From Bacillus oleivorans (GTDB taxonomy: Bacteria; Bacillota; Bacilli; Bacillales; JC228): 64,000 nucleotides of DNA. A program made the position numbers and the translations under genes. The notes under the pieces were generated by a model. It saw nothing but the letters and a program-made list of their open reading frames with translations, was not told where the DNA came from and searched no databases. Position 1 is the first letter of the stretch. Every line of letters starts with the position of its first letter. Shown here one piece after another: positions 35,487 through 44,570 of this stretch. The DNA lies in assembly GCF_900207585.1 (NCBI RefSeq), contig NZ_OAOP01000011.1:62001-126000 (forward strand), read 5' to 3'.

Positions 35487-35515
35487 TTGGTATTAATAAC
35501 GTGCCAATCTATGAT
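35487..35515 (+). promoter_or_regulatory. Sigma-A promoter of yumC
   Basis: TTGGTA (35487-35492), 17 bp, TATGAT (35510-35515), about 50 bp before the yumC start. The rest of the 414-bp yumB-yumC gap (35151-35564) shows no gene; it is AT-rich, with no riboswitch that I recognise. Confidence 0.55.
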
Positions 35516-35564
35516 ATGATAGAGGAGTAAATTTGCGATGGGACTTATGTTAGGGGGATATACA

Positions 35565-36557
35565 ATGGAACGTACAGTTTATGATATAACGGTTATTGGC
35601 GGTGGACCGACCGGCTTGTTTACTGCATTTTATGGCGGAATGAGACAGGCATCGGTAAACATTATTGAAAGCTTACCGCAATTAGGCGGACAATTAGCTA
35701 CGTTATATCCTGAAAAATACATATATGATGTGGCTGGCTTCCCAAAGATTCGCGCTCAGGAACTTGTAAATAACTTAAAGGTGCAGCTCTCTCGTTTTGA
35801 TGTTACAACCAGTTTGGAACAAACAGTTGAAAGAATTGAGAAATTAGAGGATGGCACTTTTAAACTGACTACAGATCGTGAAGAACATTTTTCAAAAAGC
35901 ATTATTATTACAGCAGGTGTAGGAGCATTCCAGCCTCGCAGACTGGAATTGGAGAATACATCAAAGTATGAAGGAAAAAATCTTCACTATTTTATAGATA
36001 ATCTCCAATCCTTTGCTGGAAAAAGAGTGGTAGTATTTGGCGGTGGAGACTCTGCCGTTGACTGGTCTCTTATGCTCGAACCGATAGCTGAGAGGGTTAC
36101 GATTGTTCACAGACGGGATAAATTTAGAGCTCATGAACATAGTGTTGAGAATTTAAAAAATAGCTCTGTTGAAATCATGACACCTTATGTTCCAGTTGAA
36201 TTAATTGGAGACAATGATGAAGTGAAACAAGTCGTTTTAGAAGGCGCAAACGGCGAAGAGAAAAAAGTAATTGATGTAGATGCAGTTATTGTTAACTTTG
36301 GCTTTGTATCGTCTCTTGGACCAATTAAAGACTGGGGTTTAGAAATCCAAAAGAATTCAATCGTCGTAAACTCCAAAATGGAGACGAATATTCCTGGTAT
36401 TTATGCAGCTGGTGATATTTGCACGTATGAAGGAAAAGTGAAATTAATTGCCACTGGTTTTGGAGAAGGGCCAACAGCGGTCAATAATGCTAAATCCTTT
36501 ATTGATCCAAAATCAAGAGTACAGCCATTACACAGTACATCATTGTTTAATGATTAA
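35565..36557 (+). CDS. yumC: Ferredoxin--NADP reductase, thioredoxin reductase type
   Basis: 330 residues from ATG 35565, with TTAGGGGGA at ideal spacing. FAD motif [23 protein letters not shown] motif [17 protein letters not shown] and C-terminal FAD site [32 protein letters not shown]. There is no CxxC redox pair, which separates it from thioredoxin reductase and fits the dimeric YumC-type FNR. It passes electrons between NADPH and ferredoxin or flavodoxin. Confidence 0.93.
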   Translation: MERTVYDITVIGGGPTGLFTAFYGGMRQASVNIIESLPQLGGQLATLYPEKYIYDVAGFPKIRAQELVNNLKVQLSRFDVTTSLEQTVERIEKLEDGTFKLTTDREEHFSKSIIITAGVGAFQPRRLELENTSKYEGKNLHYFIDNLQSFAGKRVVVFGGGDSAVDWSLMLEPIAERVTIVHRRDKFRAHEHSVENLKNSSVEIMTPYVPVELIGDNDEVKQVVLEGANGEEKKVIDVDAVIVNFGFVSSLGPIKDWGLEIQKNSIVVNSKMETNIPGIYAAGDICTYEGKVKLIATGFGEGPTAVNNAKSFIDPKSRVQPLHSTSLFND

Positions 36558-36668
36558 TAGAAAACGTAAGCACCCCGTTTAGCGATGTATGGACTGGACG
36601 CAGGAGCTGGGCGCATTTAAGCTAGACAGTTGTGAAAGTTCAAAGTTTATATTTTCTTGCCTTACAAC

Positions 36669-36705
36669 AAAAGGCTGTTTCCTCAGAGAGGTAAACAGCC
36701 TTTTT
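36669..36705. terminator. Bidirectional terminator between yumC and yutM
   Basis: AAAAGGCTGTTT (36669-36680) / AAACAGCCTTTT (36693-36704) with a 12-nt loop and a T run on the + strand. Confidence 0.85.
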
Positions 36706-36725
36706 ATATGATCATTTTTATACCA

Positions 36726-37088
36726 TTAGCAGTTTTCTGGTGTCCCCGCGTTTTTAGCTGTTCTAAAAGAGGAGCCGCATCCACAGGAAGCAATGGCATT
36801 CGGGTTATCAATTGTAAATCCGCCACCCATTAACGATTGTTTAAAATCAATGGTAGTCCCCTTCAGGATTCCGACACTCTCTTTATCAACGACGACATTA
36901 ATCCCGTACTGTTCGAATTGTACGTCATTTTCATGGACTTCTGCATCCAATCCCATTCCATATGAAAGACCGCTGCATCCCCCGCCTTTAACAGCAACGC
37001 GAAGAAAAGCATTTTCTTCTCCGTACTCTTTCATCATATCTTTTATTTGAAAGGCAGCAGATTCGGTAATCGTTACAATCGCATCCAT
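36726..37088 (-). CDS. yutM: HesB/IscA-type iron-sulfur cluster assembly protein
   Basis: 120 residues, the size of B. subtilis YutM. The three A-type carrier cysteines are present: Cys38 in KGGGCSGLSYG, and Cys102 and Cys104 in SCGCGSSF. It binds and delivers [Fe-S] clusters to target enzymes. It is near other redox and Fe-S genes (yumC, yutI). AGGGTTATTTTA precedes the ATG. Confidence 0.92.
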   Translation of the reverse strand: MDAIVTITESAAFQIKDMMKEYGEENAFLRVAVKGGGCSGLSYGMGLDAEVHENDVQFEQYGINVVVDKESVGILKGTTIDFKQSLMGGGFTIDNPNAIASCGCGSSFRTAKNAGTPENC

Positions 37089-37439
37089 TAAAATAACCCT
37101 CCCTTATGATTATATAGTATGCAACTATTAGCTTTTTGAATAGTTTCCTTTTTTATAAGTATAGCGTCTCTTGGAGACTGACGACAACTATCTTGATTTG
37201 TGCAAAAATTGGCTTACTCGATGTTTTTTGTTTGATATCTTTGATTAGCGGGCAGAGGGTAATGATTAAAAAAGCTTCATCCTGCCAAGCTAATCGTAAG
37301 AATTACCGATTCCTATTGTCGTTTCTTTTGATATTCGATATACTTTACTATGGTAACCGATAACATAATAAATATTTTAAATAATAATTAGAAAGTAAAA
37401 CGCCGTACTTCTAGGTGAGCTCAAAAGGGGAAATTACTA
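37089..37439. other. 351-bp gap between yutM and yutJ
   Basis: Contains the divergent 5' regions of yutM and yutJ. A + strand frame of 75 codons (37136-37363) has no ribosome site or recognisable protein and is rejected. Small dyads such as GTCTC/GAGAC near 37165 are visible. AAAGGGGA just before 37440 is the yutJ ribosome site. Confidence 0.5.
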
Positions 37440-38507
37440 ATGAAGCAACTCGTTATACTTGGAGGCGGTTACGGTGGCATGAGAGTGATTCAGCGCCTTC
37501 TTCCTAACCAGCTGCCCGAAGATGTCCACATAACTTTAATTGACCGTAACCCATATCATTGCCTCAAGACAGAGTACTATGCTCTTGCTGCTGGCACCAT
37601 CTCTGATCATCACATCCGTGTTCCATTTCCGGAGCATCCGCGTTTAGATCTCCGTTATGGTGAAGTAAAAAACATTAATCTTGAAGAAAACAAAATAGAA
37701 CTTCTCAATCAAGATCCCATTCACTATGATGATCTCATTGTTGGCCTTGGCTGTGTAGACAAATATCACAATGTACCAGGCGCAGACCAATATACTTTTA
37801 GTATCCAATCCATTGAAAGCGCCAGAAAAACCTACGAAACATTAAATAACTTATCAGCTAATTCGGTTGTAGGAATTGTTGGAGCTGGTCTAAGCGGAGT
37901 TGAATTAGCCAGTGAGCTAAGAGAAAGTCGTCCAGACCTCCGTATTCAATTATTCGACAGGGGAGAAATAATTCTCTCTGCTTTTCCGAAACGCTTAAGT
38001 TTATATGTACAAAACTGGTTTGAAACGCATGGTGTAGAAATCATCAACAAAGCGAATATTACAAAAGTAGAGCCTAACATATTATATAATCATGATGAAC
38101 CTGTCAAATGTGATGCCATTGTTTGGACAGCTGGAATTCAGCCTAATCAGGTTGTTCAGCAAATGGAAGTCGAGAAGGATTCCCAAGGCCGTGTAGTCAT
38201 TACACCACATCACAATCTTCCAGGCAACGAACATGTTTATGTGTTAGGAGACTGTGCAAGCCTCCCGCATGCACCAAGTGCTCAGTTGGCAGAAGGACAA
38301 GCAGAACAAATTGTACTGGTCCTTCTAAAGCGCTGGAAAGGGGAACCTCTGCCAGAATCATTACCGCGCATTAAACTGAAAGGTGTACTGGGTTCACTCG
38401 GTAAAAAACATGGTTTCGGCTTAGTCGCCGATCGTGCAATTACAGGAAGAGTCGCGCGATTATTAAAATCTGGGGTTCTCTGGATGTATAAATATCATAA
38501 TGGATAA
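37440..38507 (+). CDS. yutJ: Type II NADH dehydrogenase-like protein YutJ
   Basis: 355 residues with the same fold as YumB: VILGGGYGGMRVIQRLL (FAD), VGIVGAGLSGVELASELRE (NAD) and VYVLGDCASLPHAPSAQLAEGQAEQ. It matches B. subtilis YutJ; whether it reduces quinone is not shown. The N-terminal Rossmann repeat starts immediately at MKQLVILGGG. Terminator follows. With yumB this window holds two Ndh paralogues. Confidence 0.88.
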   Translation: MKQLVILGGGYGGMRVIQRLLPNQLPEDVHITLIDRNPYHCLKTEYYALAAGTISDHHIRVPFPEHPRLDLRYGEVKNINLEENKIELLNQDPIHYDDLIVGLGCVDKYHNVPGADQYTFSIQSIESARKTYETLNNLSANSVVGIVGAGLSGVELASELRESRPDLRIQLFDRGEIILSAFPKRLSLYVQNWFETHGVEIINKANITKVEPNILYNHDEPVKCDAIVWTAGIQPNQVVQQMEVEKDSQGRVVITPHHNLPGNEHVYVLGDCASLPHAPSAQLAEGQAEQIVLVLLKRWKGEPLPESLPRIKLKGVLGSLGKKHGFGLVADRAITGRVARLLKSGVLWMYKYHNG

Positions 38508-38515
38508 TTGCAATT

Positions 38516-38552
38516 AAAACAGGATTAAACCGTTTTGGTTTAGTCCTGTTTT
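38516..38552 (+). terminator. Terminator after yutJ
   Basis: AAAACAGGATTAAAC (38516-38530) / GTTTAGTCCTGTTTT (38538-38552), one mismatch, then a T-rich tract. Confidence 0.85.
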
Positions 38553-38589
38553 GTTTTATGGGGTTACTAGCCGGGGGGTGTTATTAAGG

Positions 38590-38935
38590 ACTTTTTATTT
38601 TCTTTCGGGTCAAGTTATGTCCTTTAGATGCTGGATCAAAGACATTTATCTTCTTTCCGCATAATTTTTGTCCTTTAGAAGCTCTTTCAATGACTTTTTT
38701 CCTCTTTCCACTAAATTATGGTCCTTAAGAAGCTCTATCAACGACCATTTTCCTCTTTCCACTCAAATTTGGTCTTTTAGAAGCCCTATCAACGACCATT
38801 TTCCTCTTTCCACTCAAATTTGGTCTTTTAGAAGCTCTTCAAAGACTTTTTTCCTCTTTCCAACCTGCATTTGTCCTTTACAATGCTTTAATATGGACTC
38901 TTGCACCCTTCCCACCTACTTGACCCAAGCAACTT
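38590..38935. repeat. 51-bp tandem repeat array between yutJ and yuzD
   Basis: Six degenerate copies of a unit around TTTCCTCTTTCCACT...GGTCCTTTAGAAG...AACGAC. The TTTAGAAG-type core recurs at 38623, 38674, 38724, 38776, 38827 and 38877, a period of 50-52 bp; the central copies are nearly identical and the outer ones decayed. It fills the 508-bp gap with the two flanking terminators. Open frames across it encode only the repeat. Unrelated to the GGGCG arrays. Confidence 0.8.
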
Positions 38936-38961
38936 CAACTTTTTAAAACATTTATTTTAAA

Positions 38962-38998
38962 TAAAAAAACACTAGAGTTCATCAAAGAACTCCAGTGT
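38962..38998 (-). terminator. Terminator after yuzD
   Basis: ACACTAGAGTTC (38969-38980) / GAACTCCAGTGT (38987-38998), with a T run on the minus strand. Confidence 0.85.
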
Positions 38999-39015
38999 CT
39001 TTATACCTCTCTTTA

Positions 39016-39339
39016 TCAGGATGCTGGCGTATATCCGTGTGTTTCCATTTCAGCAAAAATAGTTTTAAGCTTTGGATTTCCTTCACCAACAATTTTATCA
39101 TCAATCAGAATAATTGGATAAAATAAATCTTCTTCAACTACCCGCTTTGCAAATTCTTGTTTGGCTTTCTCGGCTGGCGGATTAAAAATATCAATATATT
39201 CGATTTGAAAAGGCTGATCTGGATACTTGCGGGCTATCGCTGCTTGCAGCCATTCATAAGTTTCTTTAGAAGATGGTAAATTGACACAGCTTGCACAAAT
39301 CTGTTCAGCACCGTATACATATATAGATAATGGCTTCAT
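39016..39339 (-). CDS. yuzD: YuzD family (DUF1462) thioredoxin-fold protein
   Basis: 107 residues from ATG 39339 (MKPLSIYVYGAEQICASCVNLP), about 10 nt after AGGAGAGG; an ATG three codons earlier is too close to it. The DUF1462 family has a thioredoxin-like fold with a CxxC pair (ICASC) at the N-terminus, preserved here. Redox or Fe-S-linked role suspected from its divergent pairing with yutI. Not proved. Confidence 0.85.
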   Translation of the reverse strand: MKPLSIYVYGAEQICASCVNLPSSKETYEWLQAAIARKYPDQPFQIEYIDIFNPPAEKAKQEFAKRVVEEDLFYPIILIDDKIVGEGNPKLKTIFAEMETHGYTPAS

Positions 39340-39499
39340 GAGTAGCATCCTCTCCTTACAGTCACTCCTTTTATTTTACAAGAAAAAAAATGATTTTTAA
39401 ACCATTATTGGGTAAAAGGGTTTTATCAATAATATGGTTAAACAATAGATTTTTTCAGGCTTTCCTTATATAATATGAATATGGAAAGGAGAGATGGTC

Positions 39500-39736
39500 A
39501 TGTCTGATGTTCAAATGAGAGAACAAGTACAAGAAGTATTAGATAAATTACGTCCATTCCTTCTTCGTGACGGTGGAGACTGTGAGCTTGTCGATGTAGA
39601 TGAAGGTACGGTTAGACTTCGCCTTCTAGGTGCATGCGGAAGCTGCCCAAGTTCAACCATCACTTTAAAAGCGGGTATCGAACGCGCTTTATTAGAAGAA
39701 GTTCCTGGAGTTGTAGAAGTAGAACAAGTATTTTAA
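39500..39736 (+). CDS. yutI: NifU C-terminal-type Fe-S scaffold (YutI)
   Basis: 78 residues from ATG 39500, behind AAAGGAGAG. A stand-alone NifU C-terminal domain with the cluster-binding CxxC, Cys46 and Cys49, in [16 protein letters not shown]. It probably carries [4Fe-4S] clusters to acceptor proteins, complementing YutM. Strong terminator directly after the stop. Confidence 0.92.
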   Translation: MSDVQMREQVQEVLDKLRPFLLRDGGDCELVDVDEGTVRLRLLGACGSCPSSTITLKAGIERALLEEVPGVVEVEQVF

Positions 39737-39739
39737 TGT

Positions 39740-39780
39740 AAAAAAGCGATTTTGCCAAATAACGACAAAATCGCTTTTTC
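39740..39780. terminator. Bidirectional terminator after yutI
   Basis: AAAAAGCGATTTTG (39741-39754) / CAAAATCGCTTTTT (39766-39779), 14 bp perfect. Confidence 0.9.
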
Positions 39781-39808
39781 TTTTATCTTTTCAAAGATGT
39801 ACGCCGAC

Positions 39809-40777
39809 TCAGCCCTTAACCTCTGTCTTCGGACGTTCCCCACTTAATACATTCATAATGTTCTCGCAGCATAACTGAATCATTGCCGACCTCGTTTCAA
39901 GTGATGCACTGCCAATATGAGGAAGTGCCACAACATTCGGAAACCGAAGCAAGGGATGGCTGGCATCGATAGGTTCTTTCTCAAATACATCTAAACCGGC
40001 GCCAGCTATTTCACCGGCTTCCAATGCTGTTATTAAGGCTGATTCATCGACAACTGCGCCTCGTGCTGCATTAATAAATATTGCGGTTTTCTTCATTTTT
40101 TTAAATTCTTTTTCACCAAAAAGCCCTTTCGTCTCTTTGTTGAGCGGGATCATACAAACAATAAAATCACTTTCTTTAATCAATGTTTCAAAATCGGCAT
40201 ATTCTGCACCGAGCTTCTGCTCTGGATCAGGTTTTCTTGAGCGATTATAATAAAGAATTTTCAAATCAAATCCAGTAGCCCGCTTGGCAATCGCTTCCCC
40301 GATTTTTCCCATTCCCACAATTCCAATTGTTTTATGATGAATGTCATAGCCTGACAGTAAATATGGACTCCAGCTTACCCATTTCCCTTGTTTCACAAAT
40401 TCTGCTGCTTCTACAATTCTTCTGGCTGTAACCATTAACAGGGCAAAAACTAAGTCGGCAGTTGTATCGGATAAGATATCAGGCGTATTACAAACAGTTA
40501 TTCCAAGATTCTTCGCTGTTTTCACGTCGATATTGTCGTAACCCACCGCCATATTAGCAACGACCTTTAACTCTTTCCCGTGACTTAAAAGTTCCTGATC
40601 GATGGAATCAGATAACATGGATAAAATGGCGGAAGCATCTTGTACTTCTTTTAGTAAGAATTCTCTTGAAGCCGGCTGATCTTCATAAGACCACATGACT
40701 ACTTCAAATTGTTCCATAAATTTATGAACGTATGATTCTGGTATTTTTCTTGTAATGACGATTTTTGGACGACTCAC
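39809..40777 (-). CDS. D-2-hydroxyacid dehydrogenase (glyoxylate/hydroxypyruvate reductase-like)
   Basis: 322 residues from GTG 40777 (SRPKIVITRKIPESYV), with AAAGGGG about 9 nt upstream; the frame continues upstream over the end of yutH without a ribosome site. Cofactor motif GIVGMGKIGEAIAKRATGF, catalytic Arg in NAARGAVVDE, Glu in EKEP and His in LPHIGSA. Closest in type to GyaR/D-glycerate dehydrogenases. In B. subtilis the hom-thrC-thrB operon adjoins yutH here; this gene takes that place. Confidence 0.9.
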   Translation of the reverse strand: MSRPKIVITRKIPESYVHKFMEQFEVVMWSYEDQPASREFLLKEVQDASAILSMLSDSIDQELLSHGKELKVVANMAVGYDNIDVKTAKNLGITVCNTPDILSDTTADLVFALLMVTARRIVEAAEFVKQGKWVSWSPYLLSGYDIHHKTIGIVGMGKIGEAIAKRATGFDLKILYYNRSRKPDPEQKLGAEYADFETLIKESDFIVCMIPLNKETKGLFGEKEFKKMKKTAIFINAARGAVVDESALITALEAGEIAGAGLDVFEKEPIDASHPLLRFPNVVALPHIGSASLETRSAMIQLCCENIMNVLSGERPKTEVKG

Positions 40778-40847
40778 TATAATAACCCCTTTATCATTTG
40801 TTACTGTCCCTATTTCCATATTATCATAATATTTACAGATATTCGCG

Positions 40848-41846
40848 CTAAACCCAACCAAAACGCGGAAGTTTAAAAGAACGGACCGGAGCTCCTGCCA
40901 GCTCATAAAAACGGCTGATAAACTCCTCATAATCAACAGTTCGGTTTATGAGTGTATTTAGTCGTTCTTCTAAGAGCTTTTTATTATGTTCCGAATTAGT
41001 TAAGTAATAGTCCTCTACTACTTCCAGGTAGTGAAGGGGAAAAGTCAGACGTGCAAATATAAGTCTCCATGAAAACGATGAGAGGGGAATTAATCTTTGA
41101 TATTCCTGGAAAAAAGACAGAATTCCTTTTTCATATGTCCTGTAATGAAGGTGAACGTGCTCTCTCACCCACTCAGTTATATCCCTGCCAGCGTGGTCAA
41201 AAACCCAATCAAATGGATTTTTGATACATACATCCCCTTCCCAAAGGTATCTAGAAAACCGCTGATAAGTGACCGTTCCTGCATCCACATCTAGCGGAGT
41301 ATCATCTAGTTCAGTATCCGTCAAATATTGAATCGCATTTTCTGCTAACCCCATAAAATACGGAAAAGATTCAATAAATAAGCGATCAAACTCTTCTTCA
41401 GGCTCCACAAATAATTTTTGCTGCCAAACTTTCTCCATCTGTTCTAGCCGTTTTTCCCACAATTCTTTCCATTGTCCGATCCTGCTGATTACCTGAACCT
41501 TTTCATTGAATAATTTTCCTCTATAATGAAATTCCGCCAGACTTCTCCCCATAGATGTATTGATTGACCGTAAATGCTCATTATATAAAACAACAAAGGA
41601 TTGATCCTGATGTTGTCCAATATAGGATCGAGTTTTATTTTGTTTAAATCGGGCAATTGTTTGATCACCATACGTATATAGATGGGTTGATAATTTATGA
41701 AGTTCAATTAATTCATTTTGTTCCCTATCTTGGATGGGAGCCATAATATAGACTATACCTCTGGAATATACGGCATCATAGCGGCCTATCTTAAACATTT
41801 GTTCAGGCTCAATCTCAAACAAACTGAGTAAGCTTTGGTAATCCAT
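40848..41846 (-). CDS. yutH: Spore coat-associated protein YutH
   Basis: 332 residues of the CotS/YutH family, kinase-like but degenerate spore coat proteins. Family features include YQRFSRYLWEGDVCIKNPFDWVFDHAGRDITEWVREH and FARLTFPLHYLEVVEDYY. Canonical kinase catalytic HxD..N and DFG motifs are not evident. AAAGGAGG is well placed before the ATG. Expected to be expressed in the mother cell during sporulation. Confidence 0.9.
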   Translation of the reverse strand: MDYQSLLSLFEIEPEQMFKIGRYDAVYSRGIVYIMAPIQDREQNELIELHKLSTHLYTYGDQTIARFKQNKTRSYIGQHQDQSFVVLYNEHLRSINTSMGRSLAEFHYRGKLFNEKVQVISRIGQWKELWEKRLEQMEKVWQQKLFVEPEEEFDRLFIESFPYFMGLAENAIQYLTDTELDDTPLDVDAGTVTYQRFSRYLWEGDVCIKNPFDWVFDHAGRDITEWVREHVHLHYRTYEKGILSFFQEYQRLIPLSSFSWRLIFARLTFPLHYLEVVEDYYLTNSEHNKKLLEERLNTLINRTVDYEEFISRFYELAGAPVRSFKLPRFGWV

Positions 41847-41956
41847 CCGGATCCTCCTTTCTGTAAAAGGACAGCTTTCATACCATATATATGTATCAAT
41901 TAATGTTTCAATGCAAAGTCATGTAGTGTCAATCCATTGTCAAAGGGGATATACGA

Positions 41957-42451
41957 ATGAGTCACTATTTAAAATTAACAGAACAAACCGCTAGAGAATG
42001 GCTTCAAGAACGCGGGGTCACGATAAAGGATATTGCAGACCTTGTCATGGTTCTTCAGGAGAAATATCACACTAATTTAAAAATAGAAACCTGTATCGAG
42101 AATGTGGAAAAGGTTCTTTCAAAACGAGAAGTACAAAACGCTATATTAACAGGGATTCAATTAGACCGGCTGGCAGAAAAGAAAATGCTAAAGGAACCGC
42201 TACAATCTATGATAGAGGTTGATGAAGGGTTATACGGGGTCGATGAAATTCTAGCTTTTTCAATCGTTAATGTATACGGCTCGATCGGTTTTACCAACTA
42301 CGGCTATATCGACAAGCTGAAGCCAGGAATTTTAAAACAGTTAAATGATAAATCAAGCGGAAAATGTCACACATTCCTCGATGATATTGTGGGAGCTATT
42401 GCAGCAGCCGCATCAAGCAGACTAGCTCATACAGAGGTTGGTGAAGAGTAA
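41957..42451 (+). CDS. yutG: Phosphatidylglycerophosphatase A family protein YutG
   Basis: 164 residues of the PgpA/YutG family. Contains AREWLQERGVTIKDIADLVMVLQEKYH, ILTGIQLDRLAEKKMLKEPL, LAFSIVNVYGSIGFTNYGYIDKLKPG and a C-terminal HTFLDDIVGAIAAAASSRLAH. The Asp-rich acidic positions of PgpA are partly kept. It would remove the phosphate from phosphatidylglycerophosphate, though this soluble subgroup is unproved. AAAGGGGA precedes the ATG. Confidence 0.85.
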   Translation: MSHYLKLTEQTAREWLQERGVTIKDIADLVMVLQEKYHTNLKIETCIENVEKVLSKREVQNAILTGIQLDRLAEKKMLKEPLQSMIEVDEGLYGVDEILAFSIVNVYGSIGFTNYGYIDKLKPGILKQLNDKSSGKCHTFLDDIVGAIAAAASSRLAHTEVGEE

Positions 42452-42466
42452 AAAAAATAAGCAATA

Positions 42467-42498
42467 AAAAAAGTGCCTCCTCAACAAGGCACTTTTTT
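42467..42498. terminator. Bidirectional terminator between yutG and yutF
   Basis: AAAAAAGTGCCT (42467-42478) / AGGCACTTTTTT (42487-42498), 12 bp with an 8-nt loop. Confidence 0.9.
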
Positions 42499-42503
42499 AA
42501 GAT

Positions 42504-43271
42504 CTATTGTACATCCCATTCCTTTAATGACTCGATACTGAATGTAGGCTGAATATCGTATTGTTTGAGATCTTCTTTGGCGGTAACTCCTGTATGAACT
42601 AACAGAGTATCGACACCAGCCCGGATTCCTGCTTGAATATCGGTTTGATAATTGTCCCCCACCATGAGAACATCCTCTTTAGAAACGCCTAATAGTTCAA
42701 GAGCTTGTTCAACCATAATGGGCTCTGGTTTGCCGATAAACGCAGGTTTAACCCCAGTGGATACCGTTATAACTGAGGATAAAGCACCATTTCCGGGAAC
42801 AAAACCTCGTTCAGTCGGGAAAGCTGTATCACTATTGGTAACGATAAAGGATGCCCCATTTCGTACCGCCAGACATGCCTTTGCCAATTTTTCATATGTA
42901 ATATTCCGGTCTAATCCCATTACAACCGCATCTGGGTCGTGTTCTGTTAAGATACAGCCTGCTTGCTTTAACGGGATTTCTAGCCCATTTTCACCAATCA
43001 TCAAAACTTTAGGCTGTTTCTGTTCTTTCATGATAAACCTCGCAGCGGCCATACTGGAAGTGAAAACCTGGCCAGGTTCAGCAGGGATATCGAATCCATT
43101 CAATACTCGAGCCACTTCCTCTTGGGTTTTCGTTGAATTATTCGTTACAAACAAATAAGGAATGTTGTGATTTGCCAAGGATTGAATGAAATCAGATGCT
43201 TCCTCTATTCTCTCAGTTCCGCGATACATCGTTCCATCTAAATCAATAAGATATCCTTTGTACCTTCTCAA
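42504..43271 (-). CDS. yutF: HAD-superfamily phosphatase YutF (NagD-like)
   Basis: 255 residues. HAD motif I LIDLDGTMYRG (Asp10, Asp12), motif II VTNNST, motif III Lys in AFIGKPEPIM and motif IV MVGDNYQTDIQAG, with the large C2 cap of NagD/p-nitrophenyl phosphatases. It hydrolyses small phosphate esters, perhaps nucleotides; natural substrate unknown. Likely co-transcribed with the upstream yutE (27-bp gap). Confidence 0.93.
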   Translation of the reverse strand: MRRYKGYLIDLDGTMYRGTERIEEASDFIQSLANHNIPYLFVTNNSTKTQEEVARVLNGFDIPAEPGQVFTSSMAAARFIMKEQKQPKVLMIGENGLEIPLKQAGCILTEHDPDAVVMGLDRNITYEKLAKACLAVRNGASFIVTNSDTAFPTERGFVPGNGALSSVITVSTGVKPAFIGKPEPIMVEQALELLGVSKEDVLMVGDNYQTDIQAGIRAGVDTLLVHTGVTAKEDLKQYDIQPTFSIESLKEWDVQ

Positions 43272-43298
43272 GTAAACACCCCCGTCTAGTTGTAAAAA

Positions 43299-43736
43299 TT
43301 AAGGTTTAAATGCAGATACTGGACCAAGCTCATTGGTTAAATAGTCTCTTACCGCTTGCGAGAATTGAATAAAATCATCTTTATGCGTCAATAAGCATTG
43401 TTTAATCGCATCATGATCTACATGCAGATAGTCTTGTACAATGTTCTTTCGGAATTCAATCAATGCTTTTAAAGCATTCCCCAACTCTTCGTGAACGACA
43501 TTCTCATCTAACAATATGTCTATGATATCTTCATAGCTTCCCGGGTCACGCATAATAAATCCGTCTATAATTGAATTCCCTACATCTAATACTGATTCAA
43601 TCAGCATATGGGTAATTCTTTCTAGAGCAGTTCGTTCCAAACTGGTTTCCCATGTGGGTACAACCGAAAATAAATTTAATTGCCGATCATAATACTGTAA
43701 CGTTTCTTCTATCTTTTGACGGTCAACAAAATACAT
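43299..43736 (-). CDS. yutE: DUF86 (HepT-like) family protein YutE
   Basis: 145 residues, all helical, of the DUF86/HepT family. The family RX4-6HxY-like segment is seen as RKNIVQDYLHVD with LGNALKALIEFRKNIVQ before it. HepT proteins are RNases in MNT-HEPN toxin-antitoxin pairs, but no MNT nucleotidyltransferase antitoxin gene is adjacent, so this is the chromosomal orphan type found at this locus in Bacillus. Ends in GPVSAFKP. Confidence 0.85.
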   Translation of the reverse strand: MYFVDRQKIEETLQYYDRQLNLFSVVPTWETSLERTALERITHMLIESVLDVGNSIIDGFIMRDPGSYEDIIDILLDENVVHEELGNALKALIEFRKNIVQDYLHVDHDAIKQCLLTHKDDFIQFSQAVRDYLTNELGPVSAFKP

Positions 43737-43910
43737 GGTGACCTTCCTTTCTTTTTAAAAGATCATGTTATATTGTACCATATTAATCAATATCAATGTC
43801 AGAAACAGAATAGTTGAAAAGCATTTGTATTTTTTTAAAGGAAATGAAAGAAAAATTTAGAAGTTATATATGGAAATAAAAAAAGGTATAAATATAAGGA
43901 GAACGCGCAT

Positions 43911-44177
43911 ATGTCTGAACGTTTTTTTCTATACGATGATTCAGTTTCCTCTTCGATACGGTTTGTCAGTTTTTTAGGTGAACGCGGGCGATATGATTTA
44001 TGTATCATACATACAGACCGTTATTTTGGTAAAGCGATTGTTCTTGATATTCAGAGAAACCGATTTGCCATTATTGGACCGGATGACTTAAATGAAGAGG
44101 GATACATTGAGTATGCGTTTCAGTTAAGTACAGAAGAAGCAGCTGAGTTAACCTCCTTTTTATTAGAGATTGTTTAA
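43911..44177 (+). CDS. DUF3055 family protein
   Basis: 88 residues: MSERFFLYDDSVSSSIRFVSFLGERGRYDLCIIHTDRYFGKAIVLDIQRNR fits the DUF3055 family, short conserved Bacillaceae proteins of unknown role. No membrane segment. The ribosome site AAGGAGAACG is strong. First of two small + strand genes. Confidence 0.8.
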   Translation: MSERFFLYDDSVSSSIRFVSFLGERGRYDLCIIHTDRYFGKAIVLDIQRNRFAIIGPDDLNEEGYIEYAFQLSTEEAAELTSFLLEIV

Positions 44178-44243
44178 AATTGTTAAGGATGATTTAATCA
44201 CATCAAGAAAAACTAAAGGTGTAGATGATCTTGAGGTGATAAC

Positions 44244-44561
44244 ATGACCGATTTTAATCAATTTAAACATCCCACAAGGGAAAAAGAGGAATATACAGAC
44301 TTCTCCAATGTTGAAAAGATGAAAGACTTTTTAACTTCCGAAGAATTTCCAGAAGGACCGTTTGGATCTCCTATTGAAAAAGATGAACCGGTTGAAAATA
44401 AAAATACCCCTTGGGAAAAAGGACAAAGATTTTATACTCCATTCAATTACGAGAACAAGACACTCCATGAAGATTTGCCTCGGCATATCGAACCTGCCCA
44501 TCAGCCAAATGATGATCCGAATCGGGAAACTGAACCTCCTTATGGGGGAGACTCTAAATAA
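44244..44561 (+). CDS. Acidic, Pro/Glu-rich small cytoplasmic protein
   Basis: 105 residues, very hydrophilic, with WEKGQRFYTPFNYENKTLHEDLPRHIEPAHQP in the middle and a PNRETEPPYGGDSK end. No domain recognised; probably partly disordered. TTGAGGTGA stands before the ATG. A perfect bidirectional terminator follows. Confidence 0.7.
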   Translation: MTDFNQFKHPTREKEEYTDFSNVEKMKDFLTSEEFPEGPFGSPIEKDEPVENKNTPWEKGQRFYTPFNYENKTLHEDLPRHIEPAHQPNDDPNRETEPPYGGDSK

Positions 44562-44570
44562 TGGAAGAAA

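Noticed and set aside
37136-37363. 75-codon + strand ORF before yutJ
   Set aside because: No ribosome site and composition unlike neighbouring genes; in the promoter gap.
38668-38946. 92-codon ORF across the 51-bp array
   Set aside because: Encodes only the tandem repeat, has no ribosome site, and the unit length drifts between 50 and 52 so the frame is not maintained outside the centre.
43299-43736. HepT/MNT toxin-antitoxin module at yutE
   Set aside because: No nucleotidyltransferase antitoxin gene is adjacent on either side; the protein matches the orphan chromosomal YutE.
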